Source: Flavobacterium sharifuzzamanii
Lineage (GTDB): Bacteria > Bacteroidota > Bacteroidia > Flavobacteriales > Flavobacteriaceae
DNA length: 64,000 nucleotides
Direction of reading: 5' to 3'
Assembly: GCF_003254585.1 (NCBI RefSeq)
Contig: NZ_QJGZ01000042.1
Span: 124,001 to 188,000 of the forward strand
The position numbers and the translations under genes are program-made. Numbering within the stretch: the stretch's first letter is position 1; each line of letters opens with the position of its first letter. The notes under the pieces are model-generated. The model was not told the DNA's origin and made no database searches. It saw only the letters and a list, made by a program, of their open reading frames with translations. Positions 42,133 through 51,547 of the stretch are shown here, in pieces.

Positions 42133-44730
42133 ATGAAGGAAAAATCATTCCTGCATAATTTGATAATATTTTGCATATCCTTATTACTATTATCGTCACT
42201 TACTGTTCATTCTCAAAAGAAAAAGAAAGACAAAAAAGAGGACAAAACTGAAATTAAAAAAGATTCTACCGATTCTAAGAAAGGTAAAAAATACGACGAC
42301 CTTGTCAAAAAAGGTTCTGTCAAAAAAGGACTGTTCAATGTCATTCAGGTAAAAACCGATGTTTATTTTGAAATTCAAGACAGTTTATTCCAAAGAGAAT
42401 TTTTAGTAGTAAACAAATTATCTCAAGTTCCTTTTCAAGTAAATGAAGCTGGCTTAAACAAAGGAATGAATTATGAAAACAAAGTCATTAGTTTTTATAA
42501 AGATACAATTGCAAAGAAGGTTTGGGTAAAATCGTATGTTCCTAAGGTTTCTTCACCAAAAGAAGATGCGATTACACAATCGGTTCAAAATAATTTTGCC
42601 GAATCTATTATTGAAGTTTTTGATATTGAAACCAAAAACAACGATTCGACTTCTGTTGTTATTAAAGTAAACAAGATTTTTGACGGAAAACAAAAAAGCT
42701 TCAATGATGTTTTGAGCAACATTGGTTTTGGAGGATCTGTAAAATCTGATCTTTCTTATATTGAAGGAGTAAAATCTTTCCCTAAAAACATTGTTGTAAA
42801 ATCACAACTGACAACTTCTGTAAGCGAAGGCGGGCCGGCATTGTCGGTAACGCTTGGCGTAACAAGCAATATTATTTTACTGGATAAAACGCCAATGAAA
42901 CCACGTTTTTCTGATAACCGAATTGGTTTCTTTTCTGAAAAACATTGGTATTTTGCCGATGCACAGCAGGCAATGGTTGAAAAAGAACTTATTACACGTT
43001 GGAGATTAGAACCTAAAAAAGAAGACGAAGAAAAATATTTGAAAGGTGAATTAGTAGAGCCGAAAAAACCAATCGTTTATTACATCGATCCATCGACTCC
43101 AAAACAATGGAGAAAATACATTATTGATGGAGTACACGATTGGCAGGCAGCTTTTGAAAAAGCGGGTTTCAAAAACGCTATTATAGCAAAAGAACCTACT
43201 GATAAAGATTTGGATTTTGATATTGATGACGTACGTTACTCTGTAATTACGTATGCTGCTTCTCCAAAATCAAATGCGATGGGGCCATCTGTGGTTGACC
43301 CAAGAAGCGGTGAAATTATCGAGGCTGATATTATCTGGTGGCATAATGTAATGACTTCGCTTCAAAGCTGGATGCGCATCCAAACAGGACCAATTGATCC
43401 GAAAGCTAGAGGAAATAAATTTAGCGATGAACATATGGGAGAAGCAATTCGTTTTGTTTCGTCTCACGAAGTGGGCCATACTTTTGGTTTAAAACACAAT
43501 ATGGGTTCTTCTTTTGCTTATGATGTAGAATCGTTACGTTCTAAAGAATTCACAGCAAAAATGGGCGGAACTGCTCCATCAATTATGGATTATGCGCGTT
43601 ACAATTATGTGGCACAGCCAGAAGACAATGTTACAGTAATTACTCCAAAAATTGGAGAATATGATAAATATGCTATTGAATGGGGTTACAGATGGTACTC
43701 GCCTAACGACAACGAAACAACAAAACTAAACGCCTTAATTACCAAACATCAAGATGACCCCATTTATTTTTATGGCGAACAGCAGGGAAATGTAATTGAT
43801 CCTCGTTCTCAGTCTGAAGATTTAGGGAATGATGCTATGAAAGCAAGCGAATACGGTTTGAAAAACTTAAAGCGTGTTGTAGATAATATTTTAAGCTGGA
43901 CTTACGAAAAAGATCAGTCTTACTACGAAACAGGCAAACTGTATATTGGAGCTATTGGCCAGTGGCAAACATACAATGAGCACGTATTAGCTAATATTGG
44001 TGGTGTTTATTTAAATACGACGGTTCACGGCGATAACAAACAAAGTTATGTTCCGGTTCCTGCTGCAATGCAGAAAAGAGCTGCAGATTATTTAGTTAAA
44101 AATGTACTTACAATTCCGCAATGGTTGTTTTTCAATGATATTTTAGAGAAAACAAATCCGCTGAAAGATTCTCCTTTTGGACCTTATGAGTATACACCAT
44201 ACACAATGGCACGAGGATTACAATACGATGCTATGTACAGCTTGTTCAGAGATGACCGTTTACTTCGAATGACAGAGAATGAATTATATCAGCGAAATAA
44301 AACTAAAGAACCAGTTTTTACCGTAAATGATTTGTTTAAAAAAATGCATCAAAACGTTTTTGCTGGAACAATTGCGAATAAATCACTATCAATTCTGGAG
44401 CGTATGACACAAAAGAATTATGTAGATGTATTAATTATTTCGACAAATAAATTATTTGAAAAAACCGAAGCGAAGAAATCAATCGAAATTCAGGAGACTT
44501 TAAGCATGCCGCATTTATGCAATTATTTAAATGATGCACATACAGCAAGAAATATCAATAATGCTTTTTTAAGTAGAGTTGCAGAAGTAACCTCAGATAA
44601 AAAAGGCGAATTAATAAAAGTCCTTCAATTATTAAAAACTAAAAAAAGTACAGGAGACCAATCTACCCAAAACCATTACCGCGATTTGATCCAACGAATC
44701 GAAAAAACCCTAAATAATACAACCTTTTAA
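42133..44730 (+). CDS. Zinc-dependent metalloprotease (DUF5117/DUF5118 type)
   Basis: 865 residues. Signal peptide (~residues 8-27, ILLLSSLTVHSQ), then a Lys/Asp-rich stretch, the DUF5117 domain, and a metzincin active site SHEVGHTFGLKHN (H-E-x-x-H-x-x-G-x-x-H, ~residues 444-456) with a Met-turn-like SIMDYARYN further on. Family members are exported peptidases of Bacteroidota often linked to SusCD pairs. It lies 16 bases before susC, so protein or peptide breakdown and import are probably coupled. Confidence 0.92.
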   Translation: MKEKSFLHNLIIFCISLLLLSSLTVHSQKKKKDKKEDKTEIKKDSTDSKKGKKYDDLVKKGSVKKGLFNVIQVKTDVYFEIQDSLFQREFLVVNKLSQVPFQVNEAGLNKGMNYENKVISFYKDTIAKKVWVKSYVPKVSSPKEDAITQSVQNNFAESIIEVFDIETKNNDSTSVVIKVNKIFDGKQKSFNDVLSNIGFGGSVKSDLSYIEGVKSFPKNIVVKSQLTTSVSEGGPALSVTLGVTSNIILLDKTPMKPRFSDNRIGFFSEKHWYFADAQQAMVEKELITRWRLEPKKEDEEKYLKGELVEPKKPIVYYIDPSTPKQWRKYIIDGVHDWQAAFEKAGFKNAIIAKEPTDKDLDFDIDDVRYSVITYAASPKSNAMGPSVVDPRSGEIIEADIIWWHNVMTSLQSWMRIQTGPIDPKARGNKFSDEHMGEAIRFVSSHEVGHTFGLKHNMGSSFAYDVESLRSKEFTAKMGGTAPSIMDYARYNYVAQPEDNVTVITPKIGEYDKYAIEWGYRWYSPNDNETTKLNALITKHQDDPIYFYGEQQGNVIDPRSQSEDLGNDAMKASEYGLKNLKRVVDNILSWTYEKDQSYYETGKLYIGAIGQWQTYNEHVLANIGGVYLNTTVHGDNKQSYVPVPAAMQKRAADYLVKNVLTIPQWLFFNDILEKTNPLKDSPFGPYEYTPYTMARGLQYDAMYSLFRDDRLLRMTENELYQRNKTKEPVFTVNDLFKKMHQNVFAGTIANKSLSILERMTQKNYVDVLIISTNKLFEKTEAKKSIEIQETLSMPHLCNYLNDAHTARNINNAFLSRVAEVTSDKKGELIKVLQLLKTKKSTGDQSTQNHYRDLIQRIEKTLNNTTF

Positions 44731-44746
44731 TACACAACCCAAAAAC

Positions 44747-47700
44747 ATGAAAAAAATTTTACAAGCCTTACTGCTGTTCCTGGCCATCGCAGGATACTCG
44801 CAGGAAACCCGAACCATCACGGGGATCATTCAAGATGCAGCAGATTCATCACCAATTCCTGGCGCATCGATCTTCGTTGAGAATAATTCGATATCAAACA
44901 AAACTGCTATGGCAGGTATTATCCATAGTGAAGCAATTGGAACTACCTCAGATTTTGACGGTAAATTCAGCTTGAAAATCGCAAAAAACGTTACTACTTT
45001 GAGAGTTACATTCATGGGATACAAATCGTATACTCTTGAATTATCTGCTCAAAAAGATTATACTATTGCCTTAAATTCTGAAACAGCAAAACTTCAAGAA
45101 GTTCTTATAACAGGTTATCAGAAAATTGAAAAAAGAAAGTTAACATCTGCTATTACAAAAGTAGATATGGCTTCTATTCAACAGACCGGTGTATCTAGCA
45201 TTGACCAATTATTGATTGGACAAGTTGCCGGAGTTGCTGTTACTACTCCATCAGGAGCGCCAGGAGCTGCAGCAAAAATCAGAATTAGAGGTACTGCTTC
45301 TTTAAATGGAACACAAGATCCTTTATGGGTATTAGACGGACTTCCGTTAGAGAACAATGATGTTCCAAAAAATTACGATAAAGAGAATATCGATTTATTA
45401 AGCAACTACTCTATTGCTGGTTTAAATCCAGACGATATTAAAGATATCACCATTTTAAAAGATGCCGCGGCAACTGCTATTTATGGTGCTCGTGCTGCAA
45501 ATGGTGTAATCGTTGTTACGACTAAAAAAGGAAGAAGCGGTAAAATGACTGTTAGCTTCAACACCAATACTTTTATCACGCAAAGACCAGAATTTTCAAA
45601 ATTAAACTTGATGAACTCTAACCAAAAAGTTGATCTTGAACTTAATATGGCGAGCCGTGCAGATTTGACTTACAGAGACACCGGTGGGGATGTTGCTCGT
45701 ATCCTAAATGGAGCGAATGAATTAGACGCATACAGAGCCGGTGGATTCTCTTCTTTGAGTCCGCAAACACAACAGTCAATCAATAACCTAAGAGGTATCA
45801 ATACAAATTGGGGTAATTTATTATACCAAAATGCGATCAACACACAACACGGATTAAGTTTGTCTGGAGGTAGCGAAAGATCTGACTACTATTTCTCTTT
45901 AGGATATTATGATGAAAAAGGAACAACTATTGGCACTGGCCTTAAACGTTACAATTTAACTTTAAAAAACAGCTACGACATTACTGATAAATTTAAAGTG
46001 GGTGTAGGTATTTTTGGTTCAGATACAAAAACTACTTCATACGTAACAGATACTGATGGTTTTACAAATCCTGCAAACTATTCAAGAAACGTAAACCCGT
46101 ATCTTACTCCTTATAATGCAGACGGAAGTTATAAATACGATCCAGACATTGCTTCTTATTCTGATATTAAATTGCCTTTTAATTTCTTAGAAGAAAGAAA
46201 CAATACTTCTTACGATTTAAAAACAAGAGCTATAAAAGCATTGCTTGACGCTGAGTACAAAATCACAAAAGATTTAAAAGTATCAAGTCAATTAGGTTTA
46301 CAATTGGATAATTCTTCTAGCGAGAAATTTGCTGGCAAGGAAACTTTTTACACTAGAAAACAAAAAGAAAAAACAAGCTATTATTCTGGAGGAGTTCAAA
46401 AGTATTTCCTTCCTGAAGGTGGCATTATTCAAAATACAAACACAGACTTTTTTCAGTACAACTTAAAAACAATGGTGAACTATTCTAAAACTTTAGGAGA
46501 GAAACACGAAATTGAAGTAATGGTTGGTAATGAATTAAGAAGAAATAAAAACACTTCTATCTTGACAAGAGGTTTTGGTTATGACGAAAAGAATTTGACA
46601 ACACAGCAAATTATTTTCCCTAACTCGAATTCTGTTAATGACGCTATTTACAAAACATTCATAAAAACAGAAAAAGAAAATGCCTTTGCATCATTCTTTG
46701 CAACAGCGGCCTATACTTACAATAGAAAATATAGCTTCTACGGAAGTGTGCGTTATGATGGTTCTGACTTGTTTGGTGTAGATCCAAAATACAAATACTT
46801 GCCACTTTGGTCAACATCTGGATCTTGGTTAGTATCTCAAGAAAATTTCTTAAAAGACAGCAAAACGATTTCTAACTTAAGACTTCGTGCTTCTTACGGT
46901 TTACAAGGTAATATTGATAAAAACACTTCACCTTATGTAGTTGGAGAAAATAAAACTACTACTATTTTACCAGGACAGACAGAACCTATAATTGAAGTAA
47001 TGACTCCTCCAAACAGCAAATTGCGTTGGGAAAAAACAGAAAATACCAACTTAGGTTTTGATCTTGGTGTGTTCAACAACCGTATCAGCATTGTAACTGA
47101 TTTCTACGGAAGAAAAAGTACCGATTTAATTGGTATGAAAGCGCTTCCTTTAGAAAATGGTTTTGAATTTACCAATATGAACTGGGCGCAAGTAAGCAAC
47201 AAAGGTTATGAAATTGCCTTGGCTACAAAAAACATAGATCGTCCTAATTTTAAATGGAATACCACAATTAATTTTGCTCATAACAAAAGTAACATTGACC
47301 GTTTAGAAATAAGAGACAACAGTTACTTGCCAAACCAAGAAGGTCATGCTGTAAACGCTGTTTTCGGATTTAAAACAAACGGAATTGACGAAAACGGTTA
47401 CCCATTATTTGTAAACAAAAAAGGAGAAACTGTAAATGCACAGACTTTCTTTGGTCTATTTGATCCTTATGCTGAATTCTTGCCTGGAGAAATTACACAG
47501 TCAAGTTTAACGCCTGCAGAATTTAGAGATTTATTTGTTTACCTAGGAGACAAAGATCCTAAATTTACTGGAGGTCTTACAAACACGTTTAAGGTTCGTA
47601 ATTTTGATCTTACGATTGCAGCGTCATTCAATATCAAACAAACAGTTACCAAAACGCCTCCTTACAACGGAACAATAGTAGACAGAGGACAGAATTATAC

Positions 47701-48085
47701 AACTGATATTTTAAACGCTTGGTCACCAACCAATACTTCATCTAATTTACCTGGTATTACAAGTAAAGATTCTGGTACAGGTGATTCATGGATGGCATAT
47801 AGCTGGTTTTCTGGTGCAAATCAGATCAATACTTATAACTACCTAGATACTTGGGTTAGCGAAATGAGTTATATGAGATTAAGTAGTGTTCGTTTTGGTT
47901 ATACATTTCCAAAAACATTCACAGATCACATCAATATTCAAAGTATTCGTTTAAATCTTGAAGCAAGAAACTTATTTGTGATAAGCTCAGATTACAAAGG
48001 TTATTTTGATCCTGAAACTTACGGAAACATTTATGCACAGCCAGTTCCTAGATCATTTACTTTAGGACTTAATGTTACTTTCTAA
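44747..48085 (+). CDS. SusC/RagA-type TonB-dependent transporter (protease locus)
   Basis: 1112 residues. Signal peptide ending at GYSQ (~18), a carboxypeptidase-D-like domain (~23-110, TGIIQDAADSSPIPGASIFVENN), the plug with VLITGYQKIEKRKLTSAI and ATAIYGARAANGVIVVTTKKG, and a beta barrel ending LNVTF. An insert within the regulatory domain (NSISNKTAMAGIIHSEA) makes it longer than usual. It pairs with the SusD 12 bases downstream. With the metalloprotease upstream, peptides are the most likely cargo. Confidence 0.95.
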   Translation: MKKILQALLLFLAIAGYSQETRTITGIIQDAADSSPIPGASIFVENNSISNKTAMAGIIHSEAIGTTSDFDGKFSLKIAKNVTTLRVTFMGYKSYTLELSAQKDYTIALNSETAKLQEVLITGYQKIEKRKLTSAITKVDMASIQQTGVSSIDQLLIGQVAGVAVTTPSGAPGAAAKIRIRGTASLNGTQDPLWVLDGLPLENNDVPKNYDKENIDLLSNYSIAGLNPDDIKDITILKDAAATAIYGARAANGVIVVTTKKGRSGKMTVSFNTNTFITQRPEFSKLNLMNSNQKVDLELNMASRADLTYRDTGGDVARILNGANELDAYRAGGFSSLSPQTQQSINNLRGINTNWGNLLYQNAINTQHGLSLSGGSERSDYYFSLGYYDEKGTTIGTGLKRYNLTLKNSYDITDKFKVGVGIFGSDTKTTSYVTDTDGFTNPANYSRNVNPYLTPYNADGSYKYDPDIASYSDIKLPFNFLEERNNTSYDLKTRAIKALLDAEYKITKDLKVSSQLGLQLDNSSSEKFAGKETFYTRKQKEKTSYYSGGVQKYFLPEGGIIQNTNTDFFQYNLKTMVNYSKTLGEKHEIEVMVGNELRRNKNTSILTRGFGYDEKNLTTQQIIFPNSNSVNDAIYKTFIKTEKENAFASFFATAAYTYNRKYSFYGSVRYDGSDLFGVDPKYKYLPLWSTSGSWLVSQENFLKDSKTISNLRLRASYGLQGNIDKNTSPYVVGENKTTTILPGQTEPIIEVMTPPNSKLRWEKTENTNLGFDLGVFNNRISIVTDFYGRKSTDLIGMKALPLENGFEFTNMNWAQVSNKGYEIALATKNIDRPNFKWNTTINFAHNKSNIDRLEIRDNSYLPNQEGHAVNAVFGFKTNGIDENGYPLFVNKKGETVNAQTFFGLFDPYAEFLPGEITQSSLTPAEFRDLFVYLGDKDPKFTGGLTNTFKVRNFDLTIAASFNIKQTVTKTPPYNGTIVDRGQNYTTDILNAWSPTNTSSNLPGITSKDSGTGDSWMAYSWFSGANQINTYNYLDTWVSEMSYMRLSSVRFGYTFPKTFTDHINIQSIRLNLEARNLFVISSDYKGYFDPETYGNIYAQPVPRSFTLGLNVTF

Positions 48086-48097
48086 AAACTAAAAAAG

Positions 48098-49417
48098 ATG
48101 AAAAAATTCTCAAAATATATAACATTATTCGTTGCTGCTATTGCCCTTAGCAGCTGCGATGACTATCTGGACATTACTCCAGTAGGAAAAGTAATTCCAG
48201 AATCGCTAGAAGAATTTCGTGCAGTTCTAACCAAAGGATATGCTTCATATCCAGAGCACAAATCATTGTCTACAGTTCGTACAGACGAATTAGTAATGAA
48301 CGAAGACAACAGTGAAGTTTCTATTTATAAAGATATCTATTTATGGAAAGATGCAAATCCTGATAAAAGCACATTAGAATTTCACTATCAAGATTTATAC
48401 AATGTCATTTTTTACACGAATGTTGTTATAAATGAAGCTTCAAAAAAAGTAGAAGCATCTGAGGAAAAAGATCAATTATTAGGAGAAGCTTATGCTTTGA
48501 GAGCAATGGCAAACTTTGATTTGGTTAACCTTTTCGGAAAACCTTACAATCCTTCAACTGCAGCTACAGACAAAGGAGTTCCGTTAGCCTTAGAAATTGA
48601 CTTAGAACAAGTTTTTGTCCCACAGAGTGTAGAAGCTGTTTACAATCAAATTATTTCTGACACTAAAGAAGCCGAGAAATTAATCAACATAAGCAAGCAG
48701 ACAACAGGATTAAACTATCGTTTCTCAAAAGTTGCTTTATTTAGTTTAGAAAGCCGTATCTATTTGTATCAGCAGCAATGGCAAAAATCATTAGATGCTG
48801 CCAACAAAGCTTTGGAATTCAACAATACTTTAATTGACTTAAAAGCAACTCCAGTTCTGGCTACAAAATTTGACGGAAAAGAATCAATTTTAGCATTAGA
48901 AGATGGATATATAGTCGGTATTCAAAGAGCTTCATTTGCTTCTCCAGATTTAATTGCAGCGTATAACAAAACAACAGATTTACGTTTCTCGCTTTATTTT
49001 TCAGCTAGCGGAAGCCGTTTCAAAATTCTAAAAGGAGGAAATGACAATCAAAAGTCATCTTTCAGAACTTCAGAATTGTATTTAACAAAAGCTGAAACCT
49101 TGCTGAAACTGGACAATATTAACGATGCTAAAGCAACAGTTTTAAATTTCATTAAAAACAGATACTCAGCTACTGGATATACACAGCTAGAAGGTGAAGT
49201 TAATGCAATGAATGCTGCAGATTTGACGAACTTCATTTACGAAGAAAGACATAGAGAATTTGCCGTAGAAGGTCACCGTTGGTTTGATTTAAGAAGAACA
49301 ACTCAAAAACAAATCGTTCATAAATTCTTGAGCACCGAAAGCACTTTAATACAAAATGATCCGCGTTATACCATTATTTATCCAGCAAACGCGAGATTGA
49401 ACAATCCCAATCTATAA
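48098..49417 (+). CDS. RagB/SusD family lipoprotein (protease locus)
   Basis: 439 residues. Lipoprotein signal AIALSSC (Cys ~residue 20), then DDYLDITPVGKVIPESLEEFRAVL. The core has LLGEAYALRAMANFDLVNLFGKPYNP, the classical SusD helix, and the C-terminal part has IYEERHREFAVEGHRWFDLRRT. It serves as the substrate-binding lid for the SusC upstream. A terminator follows, separating it from the regulator gene. Confidence 0.94.
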   Translation: MKKFSKYITLFVAAIALSSCDDYLDITPVGKVIPESLEEFRAVLTKGYASYPEHKSLSTVRTDELVMNEDNSEVSIYKDIYLWKDANPDKSTLEFHYQDLYNVIFYTNVVINEASKKVEASEEKDQLLGEAYALRAMANFDLVNLFGKPYNPSTAATDKGVPLALEIDLEQVFVPQSVEAVYNQIISDTKEAEKLINISKQTTGLNYRFSKVALFSLESRIYLYQQQWQKSLDAANKALEFNNTLIDLKATPVLATKFDGKESILALEDGYIVGIQRASFASPDLIAAYNKTTDLRFSLYFSASGSRFKILKGGNDNQKSSFRTSELYLTKAETLLKLDNINDAKATVLNFIKNRYSATGYTQLEGEVNAMNAADLTNFIYEERHREFAVEGHRWFDLRRTTQKQIVHKFLSTESTLIQNDPRYTIIYPANARLNNPNL

Positions 49418-49438
49418 TTTTACCTAATTGTTTTTTTT

Positions 49439-49473
49439 AAAAGGTCTAGTTTTTACAGCTAGGCCTTTTTTTT
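49439..49473 (+). terminator. Terminator after the protease-SusCD genes
   Basis: AAAAGGTCTAG pairs with CTAGGCCTTTT (one G-U) around TTTTTACAG, followed by a T run. Confidence 0.85.
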
Positions 49474-49504
49474 ATAAAATCGATGCAACAAAATGCACTC
49501 TTTA

Positions 49505-49535
49505 TTGCGTATAAAAATTCCTGATTTTATCTTTG
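49505..49535 (+). promoter_or_regulatory. Promoter of the LytTR regulator gene
   Basis: TTG (49505-49507), 20 bases, TATCTTTG (49528-49535), a good Bacteroidota promoter. Transcription would start ~13 bases before the ATG. It shows the regulator has its own transcript although it belongs to the locus. Confidence 0.6.
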
Positions 49536-49554
49536 CACTACAAATACCTGCAAA

Positions 49555-50319
49555 ATGAAAATTGCTATTGTCGAAGATGAACATCTTGCTTCCAGCTATC
49601 TAAAATCTATTTTAGAACAGCAGGACGTTTTGTCGATTGCAGCAATCAGCGTTTTAAAATCTGTAAAAGAAGCTGTCGCATTTTTTAGCGAAAACAAAGT
49701 AGACCTCGCTTTTATGGACATTCATTTGGGCGACGGAAAAAGTCTTGAAATCTTCGAAAAAGCAGATATCTCCTGCCCTGTTATTTTTGTAACGGCTTAC
49801 GATTCTTATGCCATTTCGGTTTTCAAACATTTTACAATAGATTATCTTTTAAAACCGTTTGAAGAAGAAGAATTATTGGAAGCGCTTCAGAAATTCAAAA
49901 AAATAAAAGACAGTTTTAACAGCGATTCTACGCTTCAATCTTTAGTTGCAATAGAAAACCCCGAAAGCAATAAAATACAGCGCCATTTCTTAGTAAATCA
50001 CGGCTATAAAATGATTTCTATTAATGAGAACGAAATCACCTATTTTGCTGCCACTGGAAAGCATCTTTTTATTCATATAAAATCTGGAAACAGCTATTTG
50101 TACAATAGCACTTTGACAGAAATTATAAATAGTCTTGATCCATTTCGTTTTTTCAAAATAAACCGGAAATATATTGTTAGCCGAGACAGCATTAAAGAAG
50201 TTATAAAACATTCTAATCAGAAAGTTGAATTGATTTTGACGGTTCCTGCAGCTGAATCTGACGCTATTTTCATCAGTAAAAAGGAAATCAACAACTTCAA
50301 AAACTGGCTGGATCAATAA
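49555..50319 (+). CDS. LytTR-type response regulator
   Basis: 254 residues. Receiver domain with IAIVEDEHLASSYL, phospho-Asp in AFMDIHLGDG (~residue 56), VTAYDSYAISVFKHFTIDYLLKPF with the conserved Lys. C-terminal LytTR DNA-binding domain (~145-254: ITYFAATGKHLFIHIKSG, FFKINRKYIVSRDSIKEV). It is the likely partner of the LytS-type kinase at 40469 and may control the metalloprotease/SusCD genes between them. It has its own promoter. Confidence 0.93.
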   Translation: MKIAIVEDEHLASSYLKSILEQQDVLSIAAISVLKSVKEAVAFFSENKVDLAFMDIHLGDGKSLEIFEKADISCPVIFVTAYDSYAISVFKHFTIDYLLKPFEEEELLEALQKFKKIKDSFNSDSTLQSLVAIENPESNKIQRHFLVNHGYKMISINENEITYFAATGKHLFIHIKSGNSYLYNSTLTEIINSLDPFRFFKINRKYIVSRDSIKEVIKHSNQKVELILTVPAAESDAIFISKKEINNFKNWLDQ

Positions 50320-50544
50320 TTTAATAATTATTTAGCTATAAAATTACATTAATTCAAAAAACAGAAAAACTGCGTTTTTGATAAATTGTGATTTAAAATC
50401 CGACTAAAAACTATCAAAAACACTTTAAAACGTTAAATTAGCGTTATAGAAATCATAAAATTGCCCTTTCACAATCAGTAAGATAGCTGAAATTTTTGGT
50501 TTATTATTTATCTTTGAGAATATAGAAATCAAATGTAAAAGACA

Positions 50545-51129
50545 ATGCCACAAAATAGATTTTATCCTGATGAAAAATTCAAAGAAATAGAAATAAATGC
50601 CTCATTACAATTAAGATACGCCATTTCAAATCGAGGAAGATTAATAAGTTTTACCGACGATATTGAAAACGGACGCATTCTTAAAGGCGGTTTAAGCGAC
50701 GGATATCCAACTTTCCGTTTTAAGGTTAAAAAAGACGATAAAATCGTAAACAAATATCTCTTCTTATACAAACTAGTTGCCCAATATTTTATTCCGAAAG
50801 AATCGGAAGAACAAACTTATGTTCTGCATTTAGATTACAACAGAGCCAACGATGATGAAAAAAATCTTCGCTGGGCAACCAAACAAGAAATGATGGCGCA
50901 CAGTCGTAAAAGTCCGCGCGTGATTCAAGCAAAGAAGAACTTAATCGAACACAACTTAAAAGCTGACGGCCGAAAATTAACCACTACAAAAGTGATGTTA
51001 ATCAAGAAAATCCTTGCAAGACCAGAACAAAAAACACGTCTTAAAATGATTGCAAAACAATTCGGCGTAAGCGAAATGCAAATTAGAAGAATTGCCAGCG
51101 GAGAAAACTGGGGACACGTTAAGATTTAA
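50545..51129 (+). CDS. NUMOD4/HNH-like protein with C-terminal helix-turn-helix
   Basis: 194 residues. The N-terminal half has a NUMOD4-like strand pattern (YAISNRGRLISF, GYPTFRF). Residues ~75-125 resemble an HNH nuclease: HLDYNRANDDEKNLRWAT, where the usual motif is DHIDGNRxNN..NLRW, so the first His-Asp of DH is replaced by LH and activity is doubtful. Residues ~145-190 look like a resolvase-type helix-turn-helix (IAKQFGVSEMQIRRIASGENW). It may bind DNA as a regulator derived from a homing endonuclease. A -7-like TATCTTTG lies at 50509. No intron or intein neighbours are seen. Confidence 0.65.
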   Translation: MPQNRFYPDEKFKEIEINASLQLRYAISNRGRLISFTDDIENGRILKGGLSDGYPTFRFKVKKDDKIVNKYLFLYKLVAQYFIPKESEEQTYVLHLDYNRANDDEKNLRWATKQEMMAHSRKSPRVIQAKKNLIEHNLKADGRKLTTTKVMLIKKILARPEQKTRLKMIAKQFGVSEMQIRRIASGENWGHVKI

Positions 51130-51168
51130 TGGTGAATGGTGAATTATTAATTCATAACTCATAATTAT

Positions 51169-51240
51169 ATAAGCCACAGATTAAAAAGATTAACACAGAT
51201 TTTTTAAAAATCATTTTAATCTTTTTAATCTGTGGCTTAT
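51169..51240. repeat. 25-bp perfect inverted repeat
   Basis: Arms 51169-51193 and 51216-51240 are perfect reverse complements, built on AAGCCACAGATTAAAAAG; the 22-base spacer contains a further AGATTTTTTAAAAATC dyad. It can act as a terminator in either direction after the HNH-like gene, but looks like a dispersed repeat (CACAGATT words). Confidence 0.85.
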
Positions 51241-51248
51241 TTCTTTAC

Positions 51249-51318
51249 CATCAACTATCAACTATCAACTATCAACTATCAACTATCAACCATCAACTAT
51301 CAACCATCAACCATCAAC
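51249..51318. repeat. 7-bp microsatellite (YATCAAC) x10
   Basis: Ten uninterrupted heptamers, pattern CTTTTTCTCC at the first base of each unit (C or T followed by ATCAAC). It could change copy number by slippage. The frame across it (51232-51441) is an artefact. The rest of the gap up to 51547 contains direct words such as CAATTCACAATT; the TTCATTTTCGATAG segment near 51510 may belong to the lpdA promoter. Confidence 0.9.
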
Positions 51319-51547
51319 AATTACTCACCAAATCACAAAAATCAATTCATAATTCACAATTTACAATTCACAATTACTTCGGTTTCTGTGAAAAGACCAA
51401 AATCTGTACGTGTAAAACCAAATTTTCAGGCGTTCATTTAAAATAAATCCTTAAATTCGCAAACACAAATAACAAAAGAAGAAATCGAAAGATGAGTTTC
51501 GGAAATATAAACTTCATTTTCGATAGTTAATACTAAAAGCAAAAAAA

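Noticed and set aside
51232..51441. 69-residue frame over the heptamer repeat
   Set aside because: It is a translated microsatellite (NYQLSTI repeats) and not a gene.
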